Assembly (NCBI GenBank): GCA_903830985.1
Contig: CAIKVZ010000033.1
Location: 1-64,000, forward strand
Source of the DNA: an uncultured beta proteobacterium
GTDB lineage: Bacteria > Pseudomonadota > Gammaproteobacteria > Burkholderiales > Burkholderiaceae_C
Direction: 5' to 3'
DNA: 64,000 bases
Shown: piece by piece, positions 29,866 through 39,889 of the stretch
How positions within the stretch are numbered: the stretch's first letter is position 1
Layout: the number at the start of each line of letters is the position of its first letter
Notes under the pieces: generated by a model
The model's input: the letters and a program-made list of their open reading frames with translations, nothing else
What the model was told of the DNA's origin: nothing
Database searches by the model: none
Translations under genes and position numbers: made by a program

Positions 29866-31482
29866 ATGCAGACTGGCGTAACAAATGCCCCCCCCACGGC
29901 GCAACGCATAGGCGTACCGCGCGAAATTTTCCCCCTTGAAAAACGCGTGGCCACCGTGCCCGATGTGGTGGGCAAACTCATCAAGCTCGGATTCGCGGTC
30001 TCCGTTGAATCCGGCGCAGGAGACGCCGCCAGCATCAGCGACGACGCCTACCGCGCCGCCGGCGCCAGGGTCGAGTCCGACGCTGCAGCCCTGTGGGCTT
30101 GCTCGGACATCGTGTTCAAGGTGCGTGCCCCGTCATCGGACGAAGTGGCGCTGATGCATGCAGGCCAGGCACTGGTGAGCTACATCTGGCCGGCTCAAAA
30201 CCCCGAATTGCTCAAGACCCTGGCCGCTCGCCAAGTCACGGTATTGGCCATCGACGCGCTGCCGCGCACGCTGAGCCGTGCGCAAAAGATGGACGCCTTG
30301 ACCTCGCAGGCCGGCGTCTCCGGTTACCGCGCTGTGGTCGAGGCGGCCAACGCCTTCGGCCGCTTCTTCAACGGCCAGATCACGGCCGCGGGCAAGGTCG
30401 CTCCGGCCAAGGTCTTCATCGCCGGTGCTGGCGTGGCCGGCCTGGCGGCGATCGGCACCGCTGCCAGCCTGGGTGCCATCGTGCGCGCCAACGACACCCG
30501 CGCCGAAGTGGCGGATCAGGTCGTCTCGCTGGGTGGCGAATTCGTCAAGGTCGACTATGAGGAGGAGGGCTCCGGCGGCGGCGGCTACGCGAAAGTGATG
30601 AGCGAGGGCTTCCAGCAGGCCCAGCGCGCCATGTACGCCAAGCAGGCCAAGGAAGTCGACATCATCATCACCACGGCGCTGATCCCCGGCAAGCCGGCGC
30701 CCAAGCTGATCACCGCCGAGATGGTGATGAGCATGAAGCCCGGCAGCGTCATCGTCGACATGGCCGCCGAACAGGGCGGCAACTGCGAGCTGACCGAACC
30801 CGGTCAGTCCGTGGTCAAGCACGGTGTGACCATCGTGGGCTACACCGACCTGGTGTCGCGTCTGGCCACGCAGTCTTCCACGCTGTATGCGACGAATCTG
30901 TTTCGCCTGTGCGAGGAGTTGTGCAAGACCAAGGACGGCGTCATCAACGTCAACATGGAAGACGAAGCCATCCGCGGTCTCACGGTCACCAAGCAAGGCA
31001 GCATCACCTGGCCGGCGCCCGCGCCCAAGGTCGCCGCAGCACCTGTGGTGGCCAAGCCGGCGGCCGCGGCGCCTGCAGCGAAAAAAGGCGGCCACGGCGG
31101 TGGCGACGCGGAGCCCATGGCGGGAAGCAAGCTGGCCATCGTGTTCGGTGTCGCGGCTGCGCTGTTCTGGCTCATCGGCGCCAGTGCGCCGAAAGAGTTT
31201 CTGTCGCATTTCACGGTCTTCGTGCTGGCCTGCTTTGTCGGCTACATGGTGGTGTGGAATGTGAAACCGGCGCTGCACACGCCGCTGATGAGCGTGACGA
31301 ATGCCATCAGCAGCATCATCGCCATTGGCGCGCTGGTGCAGATTTCACCGATTGTCGGCGCCGTCGGTCGACCGGATGAATTGATACGCTGGGTGGCCGG
31401 GGCGGGCATTGTGCTCACCGCCATCAATATGTTCGGCGGTTTCGCCGTGACCCAGCGCATGCTGGCCATGTTCCGTAAATAA
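29866..31482 (+). CDS. pntA: NAD(P) transhydrogenase subunit alpha
   Basis: [39 protein letters not shown]-terminal TM segments. Confidence 0.97.
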   Translation: MQTGVTNAPPTAQRIGVPREIFPLEKRVATVPDVVGKLIKLGFAVSVESGAGDAASISDDAYRAAGARVESDAAALWACSDIVFKVRAPSSDEVALMHAGQALVSYIWPAQNPELLKTLAARQVTVLAIDALPRTLSRAQKMDALTSQAGVSGYRAVVEAANAFGRFFNGQITAAGKVAPAKVFIAGAGVAGLAAIGTAASLGAIVRANDTRAEVADQVVSLGGEFVKVDYEEEGSGGGGYAKVMSEGFQQAQRAMYAKQAKEVDIIITTALIPGKPAPKLITAEMVMSMKPGSVIVDMAAEQGGNCELTEPGQSVVKHGVTIVGYTDLVSRLATQSSTLYATNLFRLCEELCKTKDGVINVNMEDEAIRGLTVTKQGSITWPAPAPKVAAAPVVAKPAAAAPAAKKGGHGGGDAEPMAGSKLAIVFGVAAALFWLIGASAPKEFLSHFTVFVLACFVGYMVVWNVKPALHTPLMSVTNAISSIIAIGALVQISPIVGAVGRPDELIRWVAGAGIVLTAINMFGGFAVTQRMLAMFRK

Positions 31483-31494
31483 GGGAGACGACTC

Positions 31495-32907
31495 ATGTCT
31501 GCAAGTCTGGCAACGGTCTCCTATATCGGAGCGACGATTCTTTTCATTCTCAGTCTGGGCGGTCTGTCCAACCAGCAAACCGCCTTGCGCGGCAACCTCT
31601 ACGGCATGATCGGCATGGCGCTGGCCGTGCTGGCCACGGTCTTCGGCCCGCAGGTCACACTGGCGGGCATTCCCTGGATCATCGGCGCCATGCTGATCGG
31701 CGGCTCCATCGGTCTTTATGCGGCGAAAACCGTGCAGATGACGCAGATGCCCGAACTGGTGGCGCTGATGCACAGCATGGTCGGTCTGGCCGCGATGCTG
31801 GTGGGTTTTGCCACCTACATCGATCCGGAAGCGACGCGGGGTGTGACCGGCGCGGCCAAGTCGATTCACGAGATGGAAATCTACATCGGCATCCTGATCG
31901 GCGCCGTGACCTTCTCGGGTTCCATCATCGCCTTCGGCAAGTTGTCGGGGCGCATCGGCGGCAACCCGCTGCTGCTGCCCGGACGTCACTGGATGAATCT
32001 GCTGGGCCTGCTGGTGGTGATCTATTTCGGCAATGCCTTCATGCAGGAGGGCGCCGGCATGACGCCGCTGCTGGTGATGACGGCGATCGCACTGCTGTTC
32101 GGCATCCACATGGTGATGGCCATCGGTGGCGCCGACATGCCGGTGGTGGTGTCCATGCTCAACAGCTACTCGGGTTGGGCCGCAGCGGCCACGGGCTTCA
32201 TGCTGTCCAACGACTTGCTGATCGTCACCGGCGCCCTGGTGGGCTCCAGCGGCGCCATCCTGTCGTACATCATGTGCAAGGCCATGGCGCGCAGCTTCAT
32301 CAGCGTGATCGCCGGCGGCTTCGGCACGGCCAGCGCAGCACCCAAGCCCACGGGCGACGCCGCCCAGCCGGCCGGCGAGGTGATCCCGGTGAACGCCACC
32401 GAGACCGCCGAGTTGATGCGCGAAGCCAAGAGCGTGGTCATTGTTCCCGGCTACGGCATGGCGGTGGCGCAGGCCCAGCACACGGTGTATGAGATCACCA
32501 AGTTTCTGCGCGAAAAGGGCGTGAACGTGCGCTTTGGCATTCACCCGGTGGCGGGTCGCATGCCAGGGCACATGAATGTGCTGCTGGCCGAAGCCAAGGT
32601 GCCTTATGACATCGTGTTCGAAATGGACGAGCTCAACGACGACTTTCCGAAAACCGATCTGGTGATGGTGATCGGCGCCAACGACATCGTGAACCCGGGT
32701 GCCCAGGATGACCCGAACAGCCCCATCGCCGGTATGCCGGTGCTGGAAGTGTGGAAGGCCAAGACCTCGATCGTGATGAAGCGCAGCATGGCATCGGGCT
32801 ACGCCGGCGTGGACAATCCGCTGTTCTACAAGGAAAACAACCGCATGCTGTTTGGCGACGCCAAGAAGATGCTGGACGAAGTGCTGACGGTACTCAGGGC
32901 CTCCTGA
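31495..32907 (+). CDS. pntB: NAD(P) transhydrogenase subunit beta
   Basis: [59 protein letters not shown]. Confidence 0.98.
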   Translation: MSASLATVSYIGATILFILSLGGLSNQQTALRGNLYGMIGMALAVLATVFGPQVTLAGIPWIIGAMLIGGSIGLYAAKTVQMTQMPELVALMHSMVGLAAMLVGFATYIDPEATRGVTGAAKSIHEMEIYIGILIGAVTFSGSIIAFGKLSGRIGGNPLLLPGRHWMNLLGLLVVIYFGNAFMQEGAGMTPLLVMTAIALLFGIHMVMAIGGADMPVVVSMLNSYSGWAAAATGFMLSNDLLIVTGALVGSSGAILSYIMCKAMARSFISVIAGGFGTASAAPKPTGDAAQPAGEVIPVNATETAELMREAKSVVIVPGYGMAVAQAQHTVYEITKFLREKGVNVRFGIHPVAGRMPGHMNVLLAEAKVPYDIVFEMDELNDDFPKTDLVMVIGANDIVNPGAQDDPNSPIAGMPVLEVWKAKTSIVMKRSMASGYAGVDNPLFYKENNRMLFGDAKKMLDEVLTVLRAS

Positions 32908-33023
32908 AAACTGGCGGGACAGACCAAGAGTTACGCGCAACGAACTTTGCTCTGTCCTCAACTGATCGTCTGAGGTTGGATGTCCATTGCGGGTCAGAAC
33001 TTCAGATTTCAATTTTTTTGCGT

Positions 33024-33057
33024 GGGTCCCGCGGCAGCAATGCCCGGGGCCCTTTTT
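33024..33057 (+). terminator. Rho-independent terminator downstream of pntAB
   Basis: GGGTCCCG-loop-CGGGGCCC followed by TTTTT. Confidence 0.7.
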
Positions 33058-33187
33058 ACTGGTTCAGGTTAGGGAAAACACAAGAATCTGCATGGCCCTT
33101 TGACGGCAGAATCAACAATCGAGGCACAGGCTGGTCCTTGTGCGGGACAGGCGTCAATTCCTGTCGACAACCCCTTTGGAGGCAAGC

Positions 33188-34864
33188 ATGACCGATCGAA
33201 TTTGGCTGAAGAACTATCCCGAGGGCGTCCCCGCGGACATTGATACGACCCAGTACGCGTCGTTGGCGGCGCTGATGGAGGCCGCGTTTGTGCAGTTCGG
33301 ACCACGCGTTGCCTACAGCTTCATGGGCAAGGAAATTTCCTATGCCCAGACGGACAACCTGAGCCGCGCCTTTGCCGCCTATCTGCAGGGCCTGGGCCTG
33401 GTCAAGGGCGACCGCGTCGCCATCATGATGCCCAATGTGCCGCAGTACCCGGTGGCTGTCGCTGCCATCCTGCGCGCCGGCTTCGTGGTGGTCAACGTGA
33501 ATCCCCTGTATACCCCGCGCGAGTTGGAGCATCAGCTCAAGGACTCGGGCGCCAAGGCGATTGTCATCCTGGAGAACTTCGCCACGACGCTGGAGAAGTG
33601 CCTGGACAAGACCCCCGTCAAGCACACCGTGCTGTGCGCCATGGGCGATCAGTTGGGGCTGCTCAAGGGCGCCCTGGTGAACTACGTGGTGCGCAACGTG
33701 AAGAAGATGGTTCCGGCTTTCAGCCTGCCGGGCGCGATGCGCTTCAACGACGCGATTGCCACGGGCCGGCGCGGCGCTTTCAAGCGGCCCGAAATCAAGC
33801 CCGACGATGTGGCGGTGCTGCAGTACACGGGCGGCACGACCGGCGTGAGCAAGGGCGCCGTGCTGCTCAACCGCAACCTGGTGGCGAACCTGTTGCAGGC
33901 CGAGGCCTGGTTCCAGCCGGCGCTAAAAAAAATCCCGGCCGGCGAGCAGATGGTCGAGGTGTGCGCCTTGCCGCTGTACCACATCTTCGCCTTCACTGTC
34001 GACATGATGTTGTCCATGCGCCTGGGCGGCAAACTCATCCTGATCCCCAATCCGCGCGACATGGTGGCGGTGCTGGGCGAACTGGCCAAGCACAGGATCC
34101 ATGTCTTGCCGGCGGTCAACACGCTGTTCAACGGTATGGCGAACCATCCCGACTTCAGCAAGGTGGACTGGAGCCATCTGGTGGTTTCTGCGGGTGGCGG
34201 AACCGCCGTGCAAAGTTCAGTGGCCAAGCTCTGGTTTGAAAAAACCGGCTGTGCCATCGCCGAGGGCTACGGGCTGAGCGAAACTTCGCCCATTGCCACC
34301 TCCAATCCGGTCACGGTCACCGAGTACACGGGTTCGATCGGTTTGCCGATATCCAACACTTGGGTCAAGTTGCTCGACGACGATGGCGTGGAGGTGGCGC
34401 AGGGACAGGCCGGCGAAATCGCCATCAAGGGGCCGCAGGTGATGGCCGGTTACTGGCAGCGCCCGGACGAGACCGCCAAGTCCATGACCGAAGACGGCTA
34501 CTTCAAGACCGGTGACGTGGGCGTCATGGACGAGAGCGGGTACTTTCGAATCGTCGACCGTAAGAAGGACATGATCCTGGTCAGCGGCTTCAACGTCTAC
34601 CCGACCGAAATCGAGGACGTGGTGAGCGGACTCAAGGGCGTGATGGAATGTGCCTGTGTCGGCATGCCAGATGAGAAATCGGGCGAAGCGGTGAAGCTGG
34701 TGATTGTGAAAAGAGACCCGGCCCTTACCGAAGCCGATGTGCGCGCCTACTGCAAGACCAACCTCACGGGCTACAAACAGCCCAAACTGGTGGAGTTCCG
34801 CGACGAGTTGCCCAAGACGCCTGTGGGCAAGATTTTGCGGCGCGAGTTGCGCGACAAAAAATAG
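33188..34864 (+). CDS. fadD: Long-chain fatty acid-CoA ligase
   Basis: LQYTGGTTGVSKGAVLLNRNL; EGYGLSETSPIA; GYFRIVDRKKDMILVSGFNVYPTEIEDVV. Confidence 0.95.
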   Translation: MTDRIWLKNYPEGVPADIDTTQYASLAALMEAAFVQFGPRVAYSFMGKEISYAQTDNLSRAFAAYLQGLGLVKGDRVAIMMPNVPQYPVAVAAILRAGFVVVNVNPLYTPRELEHQLKDSGAKAIVILENFATTLEKCLDKTPVKHTVLCAMGDQLGLLKGALVNYVVRNVKKMVPAFSLPGAMRFNDAIATGRRGAFKRPEIKPDDVAVLQYTGGTTGVSKGAVLLNRNLVANLLQAEAWFQPALKKIPAGEQMVEVCALPLYHIFAFTVDMMLSMRLGGKLILIPNPRDMVAVLGELAKHRIHVLPAVNTLFNGMANHPDFSKVDWSHLVVSAGGGTAVQSSVAKLWFEKTGCAIAEGYGLSETSPIATSNPVTVTEYTGSIGLPISNTWVKLLDDDGVEVAQGQAGEIAIKGPQVMAGYWQRPDETAKSMTEDGYFKTGDVGVMDESGYFRIVDRKKDMILVSGFNVYPTEIEDVVSGLKGVMECACVGMPDEKSGEAVKLVIVKRDPALTEADVRAYCKTNLTGYKQPKLVEFRDELPKTPVGKILRRELRDKK

Positions 34865-34906
34865 CGCGGCCAGCTGGCCGCGTCAGGGGTCGCGATAAGA
34901 TGACAC

Positions 34907-35797
34907 ATGACGAAAAACAAGCAAAGGCCCGTGCTGGGCATCCTGGGTGGCAGCGGCGTTTACGACATCGAGGGATTGAGCAACCAGCGCTGGGAGCGCG
35001 TCGCCTCACCCTTTGGCGATGCTTCGGATGAACTGCTGTTCGGCGAACTGGGCGAGCAGTCCATGGTGTTCCTGCCACGCCACGGCCGCGGGCACCGCAT
35101 TCCCCCCTCTGAAATCAACTACCGCGCCAACATCGACGCGCTCAAGCGCGCCGGCGTGACCGATCTGATCTCGGTCAGCGCCGTGGGTTCGCTGCGCGAG
35201 CATCTGCGTCCGGGCATGTTCGTCATCGTGGACCAGTTCATCGACCGCAGCTTCGCCCGAGAAAAAAGCTTCTTCGGCACCGGTCTGGTGGCCCATGTCT
35301 CGATGGCGCGACCGGTGTGTTCGCGCCTGGGCGAGCACATCGAAGCGGCGACGCGCGAGTGCGGCATCGAACTGGCGCGCGGCGGCACCTACCTGGTGAT
35401 GGAGGGCCCGCAGTTCTCCAGCCTGGCCGAGTCCGAGCTCTATCGCAGCTGGAATTGCGACGTCATCGGCATGACCAATATGCCGGAAGCCAAACTCGCG
35501 CGCGAGGCCGAGATCTGCTACGCCAGCGTCGCCATGGTGACCGATTTCGACTGCTGGCATCCGGACCACGATGATGTCACGGTGGACGCGATCATCAAGG
35601 TGTTGCTGGCGAATGCCGACAAGGCCCGCAGCATGGTCAAGGCGGTGGCGCCGCGGGTGCAGGCCGACGGTTGCGCACCCGACTGCGGCTGCCGCAGCGC
35701 CTTGCAGCACGCGCTCATCACGGCGCCCGAGGCGCGTGACCCGCTGCTGCTGCAGCGCCTCGACGCGGTCGCGGGTCGGGTGCTGCGGGGCGCGTGA
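34907..35797 (+). CDS. mtnP: S-methyl-5'-thioadenosine phosphorylase
   Basis: LGILGGSGVYDIEGL; LPRHGRGHRIPPSEINYRANIDALK; GPQFSSLAESELYRSW. Confidence 0.95.
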   Translation: MTKNKQRPVLGILGGSGVYDIEGLSNQRWERVASPFGDASDELLFGELGEQSMVFLPRHGRGHRIPPSEINYRANIDALKRAGVTDLISVSAVGSLREHLRPGMFVIVDQFIDRSFAREKSFFGTGLVAHVSMARPVCSRLGEHIEAATRECGIELARGGTYLVMEGPQFSSLAESELYRSWNCDVIGMTNMPEAKLAREAEICYASVAMVTDFDCWHPDHDDVTVDAIIKVLLANADKARSMVKAVAPRVQADGCAPDCGCRSALQHALITAPEARDPLLLQRLDAVAGRVLRGA

Positions 35798-36459
35798 TGA
35801 CCGAACTTTCCGCCAGCGGGCAGGTGGGGTCGCGCCAGGCCATGGTGCAAGCCATGCAGCGCCTGGCCGCGCTGGGCCTGAATCGCGGCAGTTCCGGCAA
35901 TGTCAGCGTGCGCCGTGGGGAGACTTTTCTGGTGACGCCCTCGGGCGTTGCGGCCGAGGACTTGCTGCCGCAGGCCATGGTCGAGATGGACTTCAATGGC
36001 GCAGTTCTCGGTGATGGAAAACCTTCCAGCGAATGGCGTTTTCACCGCGACATCCTGGCCGCACGCCCCGAGGTCGGAGCGGTGGTGCACACGCACTCGC
36101 GCTACGCGACCACGCTGGCCTGCTTGCAGCGCGAGGTCCCGGCCTTTCACTACATGATTGCCGCGGCGGGGGGCGACAGCATCCGCTGCGCGCCCTATGC
36201 GCTGTTCGGCACGCAGGAGTTGTCCGGAGTCGCGCTGGCAGCGTTGCAGGACCGACGCGCCTGCCTGCTCGGCAACCACGGCATGATTGCCGTGGGGGGA
36301 GATCTGGACGCGGCGCTGGCGCTGGCAGTGGAAGTGGAGTCGCTGTGTGCCCAGTACTGGAGCGCCCTGCAACTGGGCCAGCCGCAGATACTTTCGGACG
36401 CGCAGATGCAGGACGTGTTGGAAAAATTCAAAGGCTACGGGGCGGGAAACAGGCAATGA
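35797..36459 (+). CDS. Class II aldolase/adducin family protein (candidate DHAP-shunt aldolase)
   Basis: NRGSSGNVSVRRGETFLVTPSGV; VVHTHSRYATTLA; LLGNHGMIAVGGDLDAA. Confidence 0.92.
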   Translation: MTELSASGQVGSRQAMVQAMQRLAALGLNRGSSGNVSVRRGETFLVTPSGVAAEDLLPQAMVEMDFNGAVLGDGKPSSEWRFHRDILAARPEVGAVVHTHSRYATTLACLQREVPAFHYMIAAAGGDSIRCAPYALFGTQELSGVALAALQDRRACLLGNHGMIAVGGDLDAALALAVEVESLCAQYWSALQLGQPQILSDAQMQDVLEKFKGYGAGNRQ

Positions 36460-37499
36460 CACAAACGGTTCAGGCACTGCGCTGGCGCGATGGCCGGCTG
36501 GAAATGATCGATCAACGCGTGCTGCCGGCGCGCTTCGAGTACCTGTCGTACAGCAATGCCGTGGCGGTGGCGCAGGGCATACGGAGCATGGTGGTGCGAG
36601 GTGCCCCCGCCATAGGCTGCGCCGCAGCCTACGGCGTTGCGCTGGAAGCGCTGGTGCTGCGATCTGCCCCTCTCGGCGAGTTCACCGTGGGATTGGACGC
36701 CGCATTCAAAGTCCTGGCAGCCAGTCGCCCGACGGCCGTGAACCTGTTCTGGGCTTTGAATCGGATGCGGGCCGTTTGGGGTGCGTGCAGCCACGAGGCG
36801 GTGCCGGCCATCGCCGACCGGCTTCTGGAACAGGCCCATGAAATCTCCGCAGAAGACGTGCGTATCAACCGCGCCATGGGTGCCCATGGCGCAGCCCTGC
36901 TGGCCGATGGTGCAAGGGTGCTGACGCACTGCAATGCCGGTGCCCTGGCAACGGCCGGCCACGGCACGGCGCTGGGCGTGATCCGCTCTGCGGTGGAGGT
37001 GGGCAAGCGCATTTCGGTGATCGCCGACGAGACCCGGCCCTTCCTGCAGGGCGCACGGCTCACGGCCTGGGAGATGGTGCAGGAAAAGATCCCTGTGACG
37101 CTGATCACCGACAACATGGCGGGGCATCTGATGAGCCGGGGCGAGGTCGACGCGGTCATCGTCGGCACCGACCGCGTGGCGGCCAATGGCGACGTGGCCA
37201 ACAAGATCGGCACCTACATGGTGGCGGTGCTGGCGCAACGCCACGGCATCCCGTTTTATGTGGCTTGCCCGCTGTCCACCATCGACCTGAGCGTGGACGA
37301 CGGCGGCGCGATTCCGATCGAGGAGCGCGCGGCCGAAGAAGTGACGGGCTTTCGCGACTGCCAGTGGGCGGCCCAGGGTGTGCAGGTGCGCAACCCGGCC
37401 TTTGACGTCACGCCGGCCGAACTGGTGACCGCGTTGATCACGGAAAAAGGCGTGGTGATGCAGCCCCACCGGGCCAACATCGCCGCGCTGTTTACCTGA
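36456..37499 (+). CDS. mtnA: S-methyl-5-thioribose-1-phosphate isomerase
   Basis: MVVRGAPAIGCAAAYGVALEAL; HCNAGALATAGHGTALGVIRSA; VIVGTDRVAANGDVANKIGTY. Confidence 0.96.
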   Translation: MTQTVQALRWRDGRLEMIDQRVLPARFEYLSYSNAVAVAQGIRSMVVRGAPAIGCAAAYGVALEALVLRSAPLGEFTVGLDAAFKVLAASRPTAVNLFWALNRMRAVWGACSHEAVPAIADRLLEQAHEISAEDVRINRAMGAHGAALLADGARVLTHCNAGALATAGHGTALGVIRSAVEVGKRISVIADETRPFLQGARLTAWEMVQEKIPVTLITDNMAGHLMSRGEVDAVIVGTDRVAANGDVANKIGTYMVAVLAQRHGIPFYVACPLSTIDLSVDDGGAIPIEERAAEEVTGFRDCQWAAQGVQVRNPAFDVTPAELVTALITEKGVVMQPHRANIAALFT

Positions 37500-38481
37500 G
37501 CCAGCCGCGCTTGTAGCAGTACCACATGGGCACGGCCGCGCTCAGGAACATCAAGGTCACGACGTAGGGGTAGGCCCATTGGCCTAAAGCGGCGAATTCG
37601 GGGAACTGCAGGTTCATGCCGTAAATGCTGGCCACCAGGGTGGGAGGCAGCAAGGCCACGCTGGCCACCGAAAATATCTTGATGACCTTGTTCTGGCTGA
37701 TATTGATAAAGCCGACGGTGGCATCCATCAGGAAGTTGATCTTGTCGAACAAAAAAGTGCTGTGTGAATCCAGCGAGTCGATGTCACGCAGGATCTGGCG
37801 TGCTTCTTCGAACTGCTCGGCGTTGAGCATCTTGCTGCGCATCATGAAGCTCACGGCGCGGCGTGTGTCCATGACGTTGCGCCGGATGCGTCCGTTCATG
37901 TCTTCGTGCCGGGCGATGGCGCCCAGGGCCTCGCTCGCCATGGCGTCGCCGCCATTGCCCGACAGCACCTTCGCGCTGACCTTTTCCAGCTCGTCGTAAA
38001 TGCCTTCGAGCGTGTCGGCCGAATATTCCGCGTCGGCGTCGAACAGCTTGAGCAGCACTTCCTTGGCGTCTTCGATGAGACCGGGCGCCCGGCGCGCGCG
38101 CATGCGCAGCAGGCGAAACACCGGCACGTCCTCGTCGTGGATGGTGAACAGCACGCCGCGGCTCTTGAGTTCGGTGTTGTGCTGGTTCAGGATGAAGGCG
38201 ACGCGCACGGCGCGCGGGTCGTCGTCGTCGGCCACCAAAAAGTCGCTTCGAATGTGCAGCTCGCCATTGTCTTCTTCGTAGAAGCGCGCCGACTCCTCGA
38301 TGTCGTCGTCCATCGCGTCTTCTGGAATCGACAGGCCGTAATACTGCTTGATCCAGCGCTTTTCTTCTACCGTGGGCGATTCCAGATCGACCCAGATGGG
38401 CTGGAACTTCGAGAGCTCTTCCAGGGACTCGATCTCTTCCTGAAAGAGGCGGCCATTGGCCAGCGTAAATATGTTCAGCAT
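37492..38481 (-). CDS. corA: Magnesium/cobalt transporter CorA
   Basis: C-terminal VALLPPTLVASIYGMNLQFPEF (GMN motif). Confidence 0.96.
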   Translation of the reverse strand: MLNIFTLANGRLFQEEIESLEELSKFQPIWVDLESPTVEEKRWIKQYYGLSIPEDAMDDDIEESARFYEEDNGELHIRSDFLVADDDDPRAVRVAFILNQHNTELKSRGVLFTIHDEDVPVFRLLRMRARRAPGLIEDAKEVLLKLFDADAEYSADTLEGIYDELEKVSAKVLSGNGGDAMASEALGAIARHEDMNGRIRRNVMDTRRAVSFMMRSKMLNAEQFEEARQILRDIDSLDSHSTFLFDKINFLMDATVGFINISQNKVIKIFSVASVALLPPTLVASIYGMNLQFPEFAALGQWAYPYVVTLMFLSAAVPMWYCYKRGWLR

Positions 38482-38654
38482 GGTAATTTAATCGGGGTCA
38501 GATTCCAATTATTCGGGGCGGCGGGGGCGGCTTTCGAACAAGGGGAATGCAATTCCGATCTGATTCGAAAGCTAGCGACTGGGGCAAGTTTCCAAGGCGT
38601 GCTTTCTGCTGTGGGCAAGCGACAATTATCGCATTCCACGCATATCCTTGTGCT

Positions 38655-39125
38655 TCAGTCGCCCGTCCCGAAGCCGTTCTGTCGCCAGGCCTCGAACACG
38701 GTCACCGCCACGGCGTTGGACAGGTTCAGGCTGCGCTGCCCCGACAGCATGGGCAGGCGCAGTTGCTGCTCCGGCGCCAGTTGGGCGCGCAGTTCCGCCG
38801 GCAAGCCGCGGGTCTCGCTGCCAAACACCAGCCAGTCCCCCGGGGCGAAGCGCGCCTCGAAGACGTTGGACGTGGCGTGCGTGGTCAACGCGAACAGCCG
38901 TTCGGGTGCTGGCTGTTCGCTGGCGCAAAAGCTTTCCCAGTTGCTGTGGCGGCGCACCTGCGCGTACTCGTGGTAGTCCAGCCCGGCACGCTTGAGCTGT
39001 TTGTCGTCCATGGAGAAACCCAGCGGCTCGATCAGGTGCAGCGTGCAGCCGGTGTTCGCCGACAGGCGAATGATGTTGCCGGTGTTCGGCGGGATTTCGG
39101 GTTGCACCAGGACGATATGAAACAT
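38655..39125 (-). CDS. trmL: tRNA (cytidine(34)-2'-O)-methyltransferase
   Basis: MFHIVLVQPEIPPNTGNIIRLSANTGCTLHLIEPLGF; SLNLSNAVAVTVFEAWRQ. Confidence 0.95.
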   Translation of the reverse strand: MFHIVLVQPEIPPNTGNIIRLSANTGCTLHLIEPLGFSMDDKQLKRAGLDYHEYAQVRRHSNWESFCASEQPAPERLFALTTHATSNVFEARFAPGDWLVFGSETRGLPAELRAQLAPEQQLRLPMLSGQRSLNLSNAVAVTVFEAWRQNGFGTGD

Positions 39126-39145
39126 GGGGTGATTTTTGCACGCGT

Positions 39146-39889
39146 TCATTCCTGTGCGTCGGTGCGCGCCACGACGATGGCCGTGATGTGCATCGCGCCG
39201 GCCTGCCGCAGCGCCAGTGCTGCTGCGTGCAATGACGCGCCGCTGGTCATCACGTCGTCGAGTAAAACGATGCGCTGCCCGCGCAGGCTGGCAGCCTTTG
39301 CTGGCTCGACGGCAAAGGCGCCCTGCACGTTGCGCCGCCGCGCCTCGCGCTTGAGCTCGCTTTGCGCGACGGTATTCCGAATGCGCAGCAGCAGATCGGC
39401 GCGGGTTTTCTCGGGCGCCAGTGCCCTTGCCAGCAACAGCGCCTGGTTGAATCCGCGCTCCATCAAGCGCTGGCGCGACAGCGGCATGGGCAGCAACCAT
39501 TGCGCCTGTTCCAGCGCTGGTTCGACCCAGGGCGTGCTGCGCAGCAAGGTGGCAAGCGTGACGGCCCAGCCGGTGTCACCTCGGAATTTGAAACGGGCGA
39601 TGCAACCCGACCAGGGGTAGGCGTAGGACACCGCGGCCAGGCAGGTGTCCAGCGGTGGGGGTGCTTTCAGGCAAGCGCCGCACTGTGTGATGCCGGCCGG
39701 AACGGGCAGAGCGCAGCGCTGACAACGCGCTTGCGGCTGGGCGAAGCGCGTCACGCAGGCCTCGCAGACGGGGCGGCTCGGCCAGCCATGGCAGACGGCA
39801 CATTCGCTGGGAATGCGCTCGAGCAGTTGATCGAACAGGCGCCGGACCATGGAATCAATATACTCGCGACGCCGCCATTGATCCACCAT
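39146..39889 (-). CDS. ComF-family phosphoribosyltransferase
   Basis: Cys pairs CAVCHGWPSRPVCEAC; CQRCALPV; RGFNQALLLARAL; IVLLDDVMTSGAS. Start may be 39850. Confidence 0.92.
   Translation of the reverse strand: MVDQWRRREYIDSMVRRLFDQLLERIPSECAVCHGWPSRPVCEACVTRFAQPQARCQRCALPVPAGITQCGACLKAPPPLDTCLAAVSYAYPWSGCIARFKFRGDTGWAVTLATLLRSTPWVEPALEQAQWLLPMPLSRQRLMERGFNQALLLARALAPEKTRADLLLRIRNTVAQSELKREARRRNVQGAFAVEPAKAASLRGQRIVLLDDVMTSGASLHAAALALRQAGAMHITAIVVARTDAQE

Noticed and set aside
31345-33012. 555-aa minus ORF antisense to pntB
   Set aside because: His-rich shadow of pntB; no plausible protein family.
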